A stretch of DNA of 64,000 nt from Streptomyces mangrovisoli (GTDB taxonomy: Bacteria; Actinomycetota; Actinomycetes; Streptomycetales; Streptomycetaceae). The stretch lies in assembly GCF_000974985.2 (NCBI RefSeq), contig NZ_LAVA02000057.1, positions 44,868-108,867 of the forward strand. The letters are read 5' to 3'. A model generated the notes under the pieces. The model was not told the DNA's origin and searched no databases. It was given only the letters and a program-made list of their open reading frames with translations. Positions 7,659 to 16,498 of this stretch are shown here, piece after piece (position 1 is the stretch's first letter; every line of letters begins with the position of its first letter). Made by a program: the position numbers and the translations under genes.

Positions 7659-8594
7659 TCACACGGGCGGGGCGACGAACACCGGGTCGGGGGTGTCCAG
7701 GGGCGAGCGGGCGAGCATGTCCTCGACCGAGTTGGCCGTCCCCCACTGGTCCTGCACCTCCAGCTCGGTGAAGTCGAAGGTGTGCGGGTGCCAGGTGTCC
7801 TCGTCCAGCACCTCCATCGCCGTGGTGTACTCCATGACGTTGGCGCTGGGGTCGAGGAAGTAGCTGAAGGTGTTGTCGCCGGCCATGTGGCGGCCCGGGC
7901 CCCAGAGCAGTTCGGTGCCGGCCCGCAGCAGACGCCCGGTGCCGCGCAGGTACTCGTCGATGCCGCGCATCTCGAACGAGACATGGTGCAGCGAGGCGTG
8001 GTGGCCACGGCCGATGGCCAGGCTGTGGTGCTGCGGGTTGCACCGCATGAAGTACATGGCCCCGCCGAACTGCGGGTGGCTGAGGGTGTCGCTGAGCGCG
8101 AAGTCGAGGAAGCGCTCGTAGAACGCCACGGTCCGCTCCGGGTCCGCCGAGTTGACGACCGCGTGCGAAAGGCGCACCGGCACCGACTCCTTCGGCTGGA
8201 CCTTGCGGTGCTTGCGCGGGGCGACGTCGGAGGAGATCTCCACGACACGGCCGTCCACGTCGAAGAAGCGGAAGCCGTAGCCGCCGCCGGGTGTGTCGAT
8301 GCGGCCGGGCTCGGAGATCAGCTTCACGTCGCCGAGCTCCAGCTTGGCGGCGACGGCGTCCACGTCGGCCGCGTCGGCCGCGCCGAAGGCCAGCAGGTCG
8401 ATGCGCTTGGCCTCGGCCTCGCGCAGTCGTACCACGTACTGCTCGGGAGAGCCGACGGCCGCCAGGAAGGCCACCCCGGTGTCGGAGGCGACCAGTTCCA
8501 GTCCCCAGATGTTCTGGTAGAAGTCCAGCTGCTTGCGGAAGTCGGGGACCGCGAGGTCCACGTGCCGCAGATGGGTGATGAGGCGGTTGTTCAT
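7659..8594 (-). CDS. Extradiol ring-cleavage dioxygenase (two VOC domains)
   Basis: A 311-residue type I extradiol dioxygenase. Two vicinal-oxygen-chelate modules are seen, about residues 8-122 and 140-262. The second carries the Fe(II) ligands: His144 (RLSHAVV), His203 or His204 (SLHHVSFEM) and Glu255 (ANVMEYTT). Such enzymes open catechols next to the diol. ATG 8594 is inside a longer frame; homology begins at NNRLITHLRHVDLAV. It is the first gene of the leftward Rieske/ADC operon, and the divergent 467-bp upstream region carries the LysR element. Confidence 0.9.
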   Translation of the reverse strand: MNNRLITHLRHVDLAVPDFRKQLDFYQNIWGLELVASDTGVAFLAAVGSPEQYVVRLREAEAKRIDLLAFGAADAADVDAVAAKLELGDVKLISEPGRIDTPGGGYGFRFFDVDGRVVEISSDVAPRKHRKVQPKESVPVRLSHAVVNSADPERTVAFYERFLDFALSDTLSHPQFGGAMYFMRCNPQHHSLAIGRGHHASLHHVSFEMRGIDEYLRGTGRLLRAGTELLWGPGRHMAGDNTFSYFLDPSANVMEYTTAMEVLDEDTWHPHTFDFTELEVQDQWGTANSVEDMLARSPLDTPDPVFVAPPV

Positions 8595-9061
8595 CTCGTC
8601 CTCCGGGGAACGGGGGTGGTGGACATCAGGGGTGCGGGACGGGGCGGAAGGACGCCCGCGCACGCTGCGGGCATGGCGGTGTCTTCCTCCGGACAGGGGG
8701 TGGCGCCCGTCGGCGGCCGCGGAGCGCAGTCCGGCGTCGCCTGCCGACGGTTGTCAACCGTGTGTTTCGACTATCCCGTCAGTGGATCGGCGTGGGAAAC
8801 AAGGCGTTGATATGCGCTCATCGCCGCGGCCGATGCCCGAGCATCGGTCGAGGGCAGGACGGCCCCACCTACCGCACCAGGGCGCCTCCATCGGCTCGGG
8901 CGATACCCCTATACGAACTGCTGATTCACCGGCGTATTCCGTCACCGCGACATTCAGTGCACTCTCGCTGCACCGGCGCCGGTCGATTCGCCGTACGCCC
9001 CTCGCGAGCTCCCACCTCTTCGAGAGCCCACCCGGTTTCTGCACGAGAAGGGAGAGGCTTC
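8595..9061. other. Divergent promoter region, 467 bp
   Basis: Non-coding gap between the leftward extradiol dioxygenase and rightward MFS gene. It holds the LysR-type element at 8890-8926 and otherwise only short open frames without ribosome binding sites. The MFS gene's GTG start has GGGAGAGG just upstream. Both operons could be controlled from this one region. Confidence 0.7.
8890..8926 (+). promoter_or_regulatory. Putative LysR operator, copy A
   Basis: Matches ATCGG-N6-CGAT-N3-CC-Y-ATA-N9-GATT, the pattern shared with 10693-10729 (reverse strand) and 11923-11959. Bases 8890-8904 form the imperfect dyad ATCGG..CGAT, which contains T-N11-A, the classic LysR box. It lies 136 bp before the MFS start and 296 bp before the dioxygenase start. 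Confidence 0.7.
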
Positions 9062-10570
9062 GTGACACCGACGTCCGCAAGCCCCTCGATCACCGCGAAT
9101 TCTTCCGACACCACAGAGCGCTGGACGCCGCGCCTGATAGGCACGCTGGTCGCGCTGATGTGGCCGACGCAGTTGCTGACTCTGGCCGCGATCATCAGCA
9201 ACAACGCGGCCCCCGGGGTCGCGGTCCACTTCCGGACCACGCAGATCGTCTGGTTCACGCTCATCACCAGCGTCGTCGCCACCCCGCTGCTGCCGTTCGT
9301 GATGAAGCTCGGCGACCGCTACGGCAAGCGGCGCGTCATGCTGGTCATGGTCGGCCTCGGCGTCGTCGGCGACGTGCTGGCCGCCGTCGCCGGCAATTAC
9401 GGCCTGCTGATCCTCGGCCGCGGCATCGCCGGGTTCTACGGCGTCTTCGCCGCGCTGTCGTTCCCCGCGGTGCGCGACCTGTTCCCGTCCCGTCTGGTGC
9501 GCCAGGCCACCTCGCTGCTCGGCGCGAGCATGGGCGTCATCGCCCTGGCCGGGCCGTTCCTGGCGGGCCGGCTGATCACGGGTCTCTCCTTCCGCCCGGC
9601 CCTGTGGTTCATCGCCATCGGCACGGCCGTGGCCTTCGTGATGGTCCTCGCCCTGGTCCCGGAGACGCCGCGGCACGACCTGGAGTCCGGGTTCGACTGG
9701 GTCGGGGCCATCGCGCTGAGCGCCGGTCTCGCCGCGCTGGTCTACGCCCTGGGCCAGGGCCAGAGCTGGGGCTGGGGCAGCGGGAAGACCGTCGGCTGGA
9801 TCGCCGGCGCGGTGGTCCTGCTGGTCGCCTTCGCCTTTGTCGAGCGGTCCGCCGGCCACCCGATCCTCGACCCGCGGCTGATCTCGCGCCGCCCGGTCGC
9901 CGTCGCCGTCACCGTCGCCGCGATCGGCCAGGCCGCCGCGCTCATGATGGCCAGCTTCACCGTCCTGCTCGCGGTGTACCCGCACATCCCCGGCGTCTCC
10001 GACGGCCTGGGCTGGAGTTCGATGCACAACGCGCAGCTCGGCCTGAGCTGGAACCTGTGCATGATCCTCGCCGGCTACCTCGCCGGACGTCTGCTGCGGC
10101 ACAGCACGCCGCGGCTGCTGTGGCTGACCGGCCTGGCCCTGGCCACGGCCGGGTTCGGACTCATGGGCGCCTGGCACCACACCGCGCCGCAACTGGTGCT
10201 GACGCAGTGCCTCGCGCAGATCGGCATGGGCATCGTCGTGGCGACCGGCCCGGTCCTCATCCTCGGCTCGGTGAGCGTGCGCGAGCAGGGGCAGGCCAGT
10301 GGCGCCTTCCAGATGCTGACCTACGTGTTCATGTCGCTGATCAGCGCGGTGGGCTTCGCCATCCTGACGGCCCACAGCAAGGTCGTCCAGGGCACCGCGT
10401 TCTACCTGGACGCCGGCTACCGGCTGGTGCTCCTCGGCGGCGCGGCGATCCTGCTGGTCACGTTGCTGGTCTCGCTGCTCGCCCCGAGCCGCACGGCGCA
10501 GGAGACGGACGCGGCCGCGGAGCCCGCCTCGGCCGGCCCGGTCGGGGAGGCCGGCGAGGCCCTCGCCTGA
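9062..10570 (+). CDS. DHA2-type MFS exporter
   Basis: A 502-residue membrane protein of the EmrB/QacA (14-TM drug:H+ antiporter) size class. The loop MKLGDRYGKRRVML is the MFS motif A. After a 30-residue polar N-terminus the helices run to about residue 480, followed by a polar Ala/Glu tail. GTG 9062 has GGGAGAGG upstream. It is transcribed away from the extradiol dioxygenase operon with operator copy A between them, so it probably exports a substrate, intermediate or toxic analogue of that pathway. A stem-loop follows at 10580-10610. Confidence 0.9.
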   Translation: MTPTSASPSITANSSDTTERWTPRLIGTLVALMWPTQLLTLAAIISNNAAPGVAVHFRTTQIVWFTLITSVVATPLLPFVMKLGDRYGKRRVMLVMVGLGVVGDVLAAVAGNYGLLILGRGIAGFYGVFAALSFPAVRDLFPSRLVRQATSLLGASMGVIALAGPFLAGRLITGLSFRPALWFIAIGTAVAFVMVLALVPETPRHDLESGFDWVGAIALSAGLAALVYALGQGQSWGWGSGKTVGWIAGAVVLLVAFAFVERSAGHPILDPRLISRRPVAVAVTVAAIGQAAALMMASFTVLLAVYPHIPGVSDGLGWSSMHNAQLGLSWNLCMILAGYLAGRLLRHSTPRLLWLTGLALATAGFGLMGAWHHTAPQLVLTQCLAQIGMGIVVATGPVLILGSVSVREQGQASGAFQMLTYVFMSLISAVGFAILTAHSKVVQGTAFYLDAGYRLVLLGGAAILLVTLLVSLLAPSRTAQETDAAAEPASAGPVGEAGEALA

Positions 10571-10579
10571 TCCCGACCG

Positions 10580-10610
10580 CGGCGACCGGGACACCCCGGT
10601 GACCGCCGCG
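10580..10610 (+). terminator. Terminator after MFS gene
   Basis: GCGGCG-ACCGGG pairs with CCCGGT-(3-base bulge)-CGCCGC across a 4-base loop, 10 bases after the MFS stop codon. It separates the exporter from lysR. Confidence 0.7.
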
Positions 10611-10692
10611 TGCCACCGTCGAACGAGCCCCGCGGCCGGCCCGGTTGCGGGGCTCGGCCGCGCCCCGGTCGATCGCCGTACCAGGTGCCGGG

Positions 10693-10729
10693 AATCGCCC
10701 CCCTCTATGGGCTCATCGGCCGCACCGAT
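10693..10729 (-). promoter_or_regulatory. Putative LysR operator, copy C (reverse orientation)
   Basis: On the minus strand this fits the same 37-base pattern as copies A and B, including the terminal GATT at the same distance from the dyad (10715-10729). It lies 124 bp upstream of the lysR start, where an autoregulatory site is expected. Confidence 0.6.
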
Positions 10730-10852
10730 GGCACCTCCACCAGTCCGCACCGAAATGCCACGCGGACGGTTCCCATAGCCTCTGACCAGGCCTAGTGTGA
10801 CCCCACCGCGACCGCCGACACCGATCGCGGATCATTGGGATGGGCGGAGTAC

Positions 10853-11773
10853 ATGCGGCTGCAGAACCTGGACCTCAACCTTCTCTTCGCCCTGCAGGCG
10901 GTGCTCGACGAGCGTCACGTCACGCGGGCCGGCCAGCGGCTGGGGCTCAGCCAGCCGGCGATGAGCGACGCGCTGCGGCGGCTGCGCCGGCACTTCGACG
11001 ACGAGCTGATCGTGCGGGAGGGCAACCGCTACGAGCTCACCCCGTTCGGGCTGGTGCTGCGGAGCCGGGTCGCCGACGCCGTCTCGGCCGTCGAGAACGC
11101 CTTCGCGGCCCGCTGGACCTCCGAGACTCCCCGCGCCTACACGCTTCTGTCGACGGGCAACGGCGTCCTGAACGTCGTCCGTCCGCTCATGGACGACCTG
11201 CGCGAGCAGTCCGTCGATCTCCAGCTCAGGATGGTCGACCTGCCCGGACTCGCGGCCCGGCCGGACTGGCTCGCCGCGGCGGACGGGGTGCTCGCCGCGA
11301 AGGAGTTCGGGGACAGCTTTCCGTCCATCGACCTCTACACCGACCAGTGGGTGGTGATCAGCGCGGTCGGGCACGACACGGCCATCACCATGGAGGACCT
11401 GGCCACGCGTCCCCTGGCCGTGATGGGCGACTCCCAGGGCGGACACTCACCCGCCCTGAACCGGCTGCACCGGCTCGGGGTCGACCCGCGCATCGAGATC
11501 ATCGGCGAGGACTTCCTGACTCTTCCCCACCTGGTGACCGACTCCGACCGGATCGCCCTGATGCCCCGGCGCCTGGCGGCCAAGTACGCCTTCCTGGTGG
11601 ATCTGCACGCCTGCCCGTTCGACGCGCCCGAGCTGGTGGAGACCTTCTGGTGGCACCCCTCCCGCACCGCCGACCCCGGGCACCTGTGGCTGCGCGATCA
11701 GATCACCGCCACGGCCCGGCGCCTCGCGCAGGAGCAGTTCGACCTGGAATCACCCAAGGGCCCCGCGGCCTGA
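10853..11773 (+). CDS. LysR-family transcriptional regulator
   Basis: A 306-residue LysR protein. The N-terminal winged helix runs about residues 4-62 (LNLLFALQAVLDERHVTRAG, then LSQPAMSDALRRLRR), and the effector-binding domain fills the rest. The start N-L-D-L-N-L-L resembles the NodD/LinR/NahR subgroup, whose members sense aromatic compounds. ATG 10853 has GCGGAG just upstream; TTG 10835 would add six residues. It lies between the exporter and the six-gene catabolic operon, with a copy of the shared 37-base element before each unit, so it very probably regulates all of them. Confidence 0.9.
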   Translation: MRLQNLDLNLLFALQAVLDERHVTRAGQRLGLSQPAMSDALRRLRRHFDDELIVREGNRYELTPFGLVLRSRVADAVSAVENAFAARWTSETPRAYTLLSTGNGVLNVVRPLMDDLREQSVDLQLRMVDLPGLAARPDWLAAADGVLAAKEFGDSFPSIDLYTDQWVVISAVGHDTAITMEDLATRPLAVMGDSQGGHSPALNRLHRLGVDPRIEIIGEDFLTLPHLVTDSDRIALMPRRLAAKYAFLVDLHACPFDAPELVETFWWHPSRTADPGHLWLRDQITATARRLAQEQFDLESPKGPAA

Positions 11774-11794
11774 CCTGAGTCTCTCCTCCCCTAC

Positions 11795-11850
11795 GGCAGG
11801 CCCCGCGAATGCCTGCCTCCGACCGTGGCCGGCCTCCCCGCCGGCCACGG
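11795..11850 (+). terminator. Tandem terminator hairpins after lysR
   Basis: Two stem-loops: a 7-bp stem (11795-11801 with 11811-11817), then a perfect 11-bp stem (11823-11833 with 11840-11850) around a 6-base loop. They start 22 bases after the lysR stop. Confidence 0.75.
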
Positions 11851-11922
11851 ATCCGACCTGCCCGAATGCGCCGGCGAAGCCGCCCCTCCCCTGCCCGGTT
11901 CGTCCGCGGCGGCGCCAGGAGC

Positions 11923-11959
11923 ATCGGCACCGGCGATGCGCCTATACAAAGCACTGATT
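11923..11959 (+). promoter_or_regulatory. Putative LysR operator, copy B
   Basis: Best match to copy A: the dyad at 11923-11937, the CCTATAC core and CTGATT all occur at identical spacing. It lies 284 bp upstream of the cyclase start, the first gene of the catabolic operon. Confidence 0.7.
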
Positions 11960-12070
11960 TCCCTCCGCGTTCGCCTGCCTGCATAGTCGAAACACGCACG
12001 TAACGCGCCTGTCGAACAGCCCCTCTCGCATTTCCGGACCAGCGAGATCCGTTTCCGTGGCCCCGATTCC

Positions 12071-12122
12071 GCGGAGTCATTTCCGCGGACTTCGATTGCG
12101 CGGACTTCGATTCCGCGGACCC
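12071..12122 (+). repeat. Short tandem repeat in operon leader (about 15-bp unit)
   Basis: Units begin with GCGGA at 12071, 12085, 12100 and 12115. The two central copies (GCGGACTTCGATT plus two bases) are nearly identical; the first is diverged and the last partial. Lies about 120 bases before the cyclase start. Confidence 0.8.
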
Positions 12123-12242
12123 GGGGGCGGCCGCCCTTTCGCCACGGAATTCACATGCCCGACGCGAAAGCATTCCGCGGTCCCTGTCGACAGACGAACT
12201 CGCTCCACCCGGACCGACCCCACGAACGCGAGGTTCCCACCC

Positions 12243-13253
12243 ATGACCACAGCATCCCAGGACGCGAACACCAGCCCGAGCCACGAGAGTTGGGACCGCA
12301 CCAAGCCTCGCGAGGCGATCGCCGCGGCGGCGGACGCGCACAGCAACTGGGGCCGCTGGGGCGAGGAGGACGTGCACGGCACGGTCAACTTCATCACCGA
12401 GGACAAGCGGCAGCAGGCCGCCGGGCTGATCCGCACCGGCCGCACCTACAGCCTCTCGATCGAGTTCGGCCCGGACGGACCGCAGAACGGCGTCGGCCGC
12501 ACCAACCCGATCTGGGCGGCGCGCGCACTGCACGTCGAGGACTCCGGCGACGTCCCGTTCCCGCCACACGGCGGCGGTGGCGTCGACGACATCGTCATCA
12601 TGCCGCTCCAGGCCGCCACCCAGTGGGACAGCCTCGGCCACATCTTCGACCGCGGACGGGCCTGGAACGGCCGCGAGGCCCGCAACGTCGCCAGCTACCA
12701 GGGCGACGCCGTGACCGGCATCCACACCATGGCCGAGCCCGTGGTGAGCCGCGGTGTCCTGCTGGACGTGGGCCGGATGTTCGGTACGGACGGCGAACTG
12801 CCCGACGGCTTCGCGATCACCTCACACCACCTCCAGGAGACCATCGAGGCCCAGGGTGCGTCGTCCGCCGTGGGACGGGGCGACATCCTGCTGGTACGCA
12901 CCGGGCGGCTCACCCGCGCCCGCCGCGAGGGCTGGGGAACGTTCGCCGGCGGCGACGCCCCCGGGCTGTCCTTCGAGACCGTCGGCTGGCTGCACGGCAG
13001 CGAGATCGCCGCGATCGCCACCGACACGTGGGGCGTCGAGGTGCGGCCCAACGAGTTCGACGTCCCGTCCTTCCAGCCGCTGCACCAGGTGGCCATCCCC
13101 CATCTCGGGCTGCTGCTCGGCGAGATCTGGAACCTGGACGACCTGGCCGATGCCTGCGCCGAGGACGGGCGCTACGACTTCTTCCTCGCCGCGCCCCCGA
13201 TCCCCTTCTACGGAGCGGCCGGAGCCCCGGTCAACCCCGTCGCCGTCCGCTGA
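12243..13253 (+). CDS. Cyclase-family (metal-dependent) hydrolase
   Basis: A 336-residue protein of the cyclase/kynurenine-formamidase superfamily, of the longer type. The family's metal-site region appears as ATQWDSLGHIF, with paired His residues (SHHLQETIEAQG) and a late PLHQVAIPHLG block. Members hydrolyse cyclic amides or lactones such as isatin or N-formyl compounds; the substrate here is not known. ATG 12243 follows a weak GAGG. First gene of the rightward operon whose next genes encode FAH, amidohydrolase and FAD hydroxylase enzymes, which fits opening of a heterocyclic or lactone intermediate. Confidence 0.85.
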   Translation: MTTASQDANTSPSHESWDRTKPREAIAAAADAHSNWGRWGEEDVHGTVNFITEDKRQQAAGLIRTGRTYSLSIEFGPDGPQNGVGRTNPIWAARALHVEDSGDVPFPPHGGGGVDDIVIMPLQAATQWDSLGHIFDRGRAWNGREARNVASYQGDAVTGIHTMAEPVVSRGVLLDVGRMFGTDGELPDGFAITSHHLQETIEAQGASSAVGRGDILLVRTGRLTRARREGWGTFAGGDAPGLSFETVGWLHGSEIAAIATDTWGVEVRPNEFDVPSFQPLHQVAIPHLGLLLGEIWNLDDLADACAEDGRYDFFLAAPPIPFYGAAGAPVNPVAVR

Positions 13254-13295
13254 CCGCCGACCGCCGCAGAACACAGAACCAAGGAGTCATCCACA

Positions 13296-14276
13296 GTGCC
13301 GAACTCATTCGACCACGCCGGTACATGGGCCCTGGCGCAGGTGTCCGCCGAGGGCGGCCCGACCGTGCCCGCCCTGGTCGCGCACGACCGTGCCCTGGAC
13401 CTGTCGGACCGCCCCGAGCTCGGATCCCCGCGCAGCACCGCCGACATCCTGGCCCGCTGGGACGAACTGGAGCCCGTGCTGGCCGCGTTGGCGGCCGACA
13501 CCGCCGCCGCCTGGCAGCCGCTGTCCGGCTTCCACGTGCACTCTCCCGTCGAACCCCGGCAGATCTTCCAGTGCGCGGCGAACTACCGCACCCATGTCAT
13601 CGACCTCGTCGCCGCGCACCACGACGGCTCCGACGGGCGCAGCGTCGAGGAGGTGCGCGCCGAGGCGGCCGCGCACATGGACGAGCGCCTCGCCTTCCCG
13701 CCGTTCGTGTTCACCGGCCTGCCCAGCGCGATCTGCGGGCCCTACGACGACGTCGTCCTGCCCGCCGACGGCGAGCAGCCGGACTGGGAGCTGGAACTGG
13801 CCGCCGTGATCGGCCGGCCCACGCGGCGGGTGAGCGCCGAGGACGCGCTGGAGTGCGTGGCCGGGTGGGTGATCGTCAACGACCTGACCCTGCGGGAGCG
13901 GGTGATACGCCGGGACGCGGGCGCGCTCGGCATGGACTGGCTGGCGAGCAAGAACGCGCCGACGTTCCTGCCCACCGGGCCGCTGCTCGTGCCCCGTTCG
14001 GCCGTCCCCGACCCGTCGGACCTGCGGATCACGCTGCGGCTCAACGGCGACGTCATGCAGGACGAGTCGACCAAGGACCTGATCTTCGACACCGCCGCCA
14101 TCATCGCGCACTGTTCGAAGGTGGCCACCCTGCTCCCCGGCGACCTGGTGCTCACCGGCAGCCCGGCGGGCAACGGCCTCGCGCACGGCAGGCTGCTGCG
14201 GGCGGGCGACCGTATGGACTGCTCGATCACCGGTCTGGGCGCACAGTCCAACGTGTGCGTGGAGGAGGCATGCTGA
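13296..14276 (+). CDS. Fumarylacetoacetate hydrolase family protein (first copy)
   Basis: A 326-residue FAH-fold enzyme. The metal-binding ExE is in DWELELAAVIG, followed by a NDLTLRERV segment and the C-terminal LLPGDLVLTGSPAGNG loop that shapes the active site. FAH proteins cleave C-C bonds in acylpyruvates or hydrate/decarboxylate ring-cleavage products. GTG 13296 has AAGGAG ten bases upstream. The 3' end overlaps the amidohydrolase start by seven bases, so the two are coupled. It is diverged from the second FAH protein of the same operon (16499-17476), which suggests two different C-C cleavage or hydration steps. Confidence 0.9.
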   Translation: MPNSFDHAGTWALAQVSAEGGPTVPALVAHDRALDLSDRPELGSPRSTADILARWDELEPVLAALAADTAAAWQPLSGFHVHSPVEPRQIFQCAANYRTHVIDLVAAHHDGSDGRSVEEVRAEAAAHMDERLAFPPFVFTGLPSAICGPYDDVVLPADGEQPDWELELAAVIGRPTRRVSAEDALECVAGWVIVNDLTLRERVIRRDAGALGMDWLASKNAPTFLPTGPLLVPRSAVPDPSDLRITLRLNGDVMQDESTKDLIFDTAAIIAHCSKVATLLPGDLVLTGSPAGNGLAHGRLLRAGDRMDCSITGLGAQSNVCVEEAC

Positions 14277-15292
14277 CGATCGACGTGCACGCGCACGTCG
14301 GTGTGCCGGCGGTGGAGACGCTGATCGCCGACGAGCCGGGCCTGGCCGCCCAGCGCGCCGTCGAGGCGGCCTCCCTCGGGCCGGCCACCCTGGCCTACAA
14401 CGCCGCCCACATGGGCGAGATCGTCGCACCGCTGATGGACCTGGACGTGCGCCTCGCCGCCATGGACGCCGCCCGCGTCGACGTGCAGGCCGTCAGCCCG
14501 ATGCCGCTGCCGCACACGTGGGCGCCGCCCGAGCTGGCCGACCGCATCGCGACCGTCGTCAACGGGGCCGTCGCCGCCTTCTGCGCCCGCCGCCCCGAGC
14601 GGCTGCTCGGCATCGGCACCGTCTCCCTCCAGCACCCGAAGCAGGCCGTGGCCCAACTGGAGGCGGCCGTACGGGAGTACGGCCTGCGCGGCGTGCAGAT
14701 CTCCACGTCTGCCGGGCCCGGCCGCGAACTGGACGATCCGGCGCTGGAGGAATTCTGGGCCGCCGCCGAGGAGTTGGGGGCCGCCGTCCTCATCCATCCC
14801 TGGGGCTGCACCCTGGGTGAACGCCTGAACTCCTACTACCTGTTCAACAGCGTGGGCAACCCCGTGGAGACCTCGCTGGCCCTGTCCCGGATCGTCTACT
14901 CCGGCCTCCTCGAACGTCACCCGGACTTGCGGATCTGGTCCGCGCACGGCGGCGGCTACCTGGCCAGTTACGCCGTACGCGCCGACCACGCCTGGCACGC
15001 CCGCGCCGACGCGCGCACCACCACCGAGCCACCCAGCGCCCTGCTGCGGCGCACCTTCGTCGACTCGCTCGTCTACACCCCCGAGCAACTGCGCCACCTC
15101 GTCTCCGTCATGGGCGCCGGACAGGTGACCCTCGGCAGCGACTACCCGTTCGACATGGGCGTCGAGGACCCCGTCGACCGGCTGGAGGCCGCCGGGTTCG
15201 ACGCCGCGACCGTCGCGGCCGTCCGCGGCGGCAACGCCGCCCGCCTGCTCGGCCTGCCCGAGGCCGACCGTCCGTTGGGAGAACCCCGATGA
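14270..15292 (+). CDS. Amidohydrolase (ACMSD-like decarboxylase/hydrolase)
   Basis: A 340-residue amidohydrolase-2 family protein. The metal ligands His7-x-His9 (DVHAHVG), a mid His (VLIHPWGC), a later His (WSAHGGGYL) and the catalytic Asp (LGSDYPFD) are all in place. The family includes aminocarboxymuconate-semialdehyde decarboxylase and other non-oxidative decarboxylases of aromatic acids, so decarboxylation of an aromatic or ring-opened acid is likely. ATG 14270 has GAGGAGG upstream and overlaps the FAH gene. Its own stop overlaps the next gene as ATGA (15289-15292). Confidence 0.9.
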   Translation: MLTIDVHAHVGVPAVETLIADEPGLAAQRAVEAASLGPATLAYNAAHMGEIVAPLMDLDVRLAAMDAARVDVQAVSPMPLPHTWAPPELADRIATVVNGAVAAFCARRPERLLGIGTVSLQHPKQAVAQLEAAVREYGLRGVQISTSAGPGRELDDPALEEFWAAAEELGAAVLIHPWGCTLGERLNSYYLFNSVGNPVETSLALSRIVYSGLLERHPDLRIWSAHGGGYLASYAVRADHAWHARADARTTTEPPSALLRRTFVDSLVYTPEQLRHLVSVMGAGQVTLGSDYPFDMGVEDPVDRLEAAGFDAATVAAVRGGNAARLLGLPEADRPLGEPR

Positions 15293-16419
15293 CCGCCGTA
15301 CGCAAGGTCCTCGTCATCGGCGGCGGTGCCGCCGGGGCGGCGGCCGCCATCCTGCTCGCCGAATCCGGCGTCTCCGTCGACCTCGTCGAGGTCAAGGAGT
15401 CGCCCACCGCGCTCGGTTCCGGCATCACCCTCCAGGGCAACGCCCTGCGCGTGTTCCGGCAGCTCGGCGTGTGGGAGGCGGTTCGCGACGCCGGTTACCC
15501 GACCGACCTGTTCGGCATCCGGGCGCCCGATCCGGCCGGGACGTTGCTCATGGAGGCGGAGACCGAGCGCACCGGCGGACCGGACCTGCCCTCCGGCATG
15601 GGCATGTCCCGCCCGGTACTCGCCCGCATCCTGCTCGACCGTGCCCGGGACGCCGGGGCGAAACTCCACTTCGGCACCACGCCCACCGCGTTCGACCAGG
15701 ACGAGGACGGCGTCGACGTGACCCTGTCCGACGGGACGACCGGCCGCTACGACCTGGTCGTGGGCGCCGACGGCATCCGTTCCTGGACCCGCCGCGCCCT
15801 CGGCATCGAGCTGGAGACCCGGTCGGTGGGCATGGGCATCTGGCGCGCCTTCATCCAGCGCCCGGCCTCGATCACCCACACGGAGATGATCTACGGTGGT
15901 CCGTGCTACATCGCCGGGTTCTGCCCCACGGGCGAGGACTCGATGTACGCCTACCTGGTCGAGGACGCCCAGGACCGCTGGACGCTCGCCCCGGAGGAGC
16001 AACTGGCGACCGTCCGGGCCCTCGCGGAGCACTACCACGGCCCGTGGGACGAGATCCGCCCGCTGATCACCGACGCCGCGCAGCTCAACTACACCTGGTT
16101 CGAGACCCATGTGCTCCCCGCGCCGTGGAACCGCGGCCGGATCGTGCTGATCGGCGACGCGGCCCACACCTGCCCGCCGACCCTCGCGCAGGGCGCGGCC
16201 CAGGCGCTGGAGGACGCCGCCGTGCTGGCCGAACTGCTGCTCGCCGCGGACCGGCTCGACGACACGCTCTGGGACGCCTTCCACGAGCGCAGGATCGCCC
16301 GCGCCACGACGGTGGTGGACGCCTCCAACCAGATCGCCGCGTGGCATCTCGCCCATGAGCAGGGGGACATGGCGGCCCTGTCCGCGCGGATCTCCGAGCT
16401 GATCAGCCGGCCCGCCTGA
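15289..16419 (+). CDS. FAD-dependent aromatic hydroxylase (PHBH-type)
   Basis: A 376-residue group A flavoprotein monooxygenase. The three motifs are seen: GxGxxG for FAD (VIGGGAAGAAAAILLAESG), the DG motif (DLVVGADGIRS) and the GD motif (RIVLIGDAAHTCPPTLAQGAA). It hydroxylates an activated aromatic ring using NAD(P)H and oxygen. The start overlaps the amidohydrolase stop (ATGA). As the only ring hydroxylase in this operon it probably prepares the ring, by ordinary or decarboxylating hydroxylation, for the extradiol dioxygenase at 7659-8594. Confidence 0.92.
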   Translation: MTAVRKVLVIGGGAAGAAAAILLAESGVSVDLVEVKESPTALGSGITLQGNALRVFRQLGVWEAVRDAGYPTDLFGIRAPDPAGTLLMEAETERTGGPDLPSGMGMSRPVLARILLDRARDAGAKLHFGTTPTAFDQDEDGVDVTLSDGTTGRYDLVVGADGIRSWTRRALGIELETRSVGMGIWRAFIQRPASITHTEMIYGGPCYIAGFCPTGEDSMYAYLVEDAQDRWTLAPEEQLATVRALAEHYHGPWDEIRPLITDAAQLNYTWFETHVLPAPWNRGRIVLIGDAAHTCPPTLAQGAAQALEDAAVLAELLLAADRLDDTLWDAFHERRIARATTVVDASNQIAAWHLAHEQGDMAALSARISELISRPA

Positions 16420-16498
16420 ACCGCCCACAGGAATCGCCGTGCGGGCCCCGCCGGGCCCGCGCGGCGTCCTGCCCACCCCCGTCAGCACAGGAGCTGTC

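Larger units (their letters stand above)
11774..12242. other. Upstream region of the catabolic operon, 469 bp
   Basis: Holds in order two hairpins ending lysR (11795-11850), the LysR-type element copy B (11923-11959) and a short tandem repeat (12071-12122). It probably contains the promoter and a leader of the six-gene operon. I see no convincing gene here. Confidence 0.7.

Noticed and set aside
8754..9080. 108-residue minus-strand frame in the divergent gap
   Set aside because: No ribosome binding site or domain, and it covers the LysR element and the MFS start.
12155..15292. 1045-residue plus-strand frame
   Set aside because: Its first two thirds run out of frame through the cyclase and FAH genes; only the last third is the amidohydrolase gene, which has its own start at 14270.
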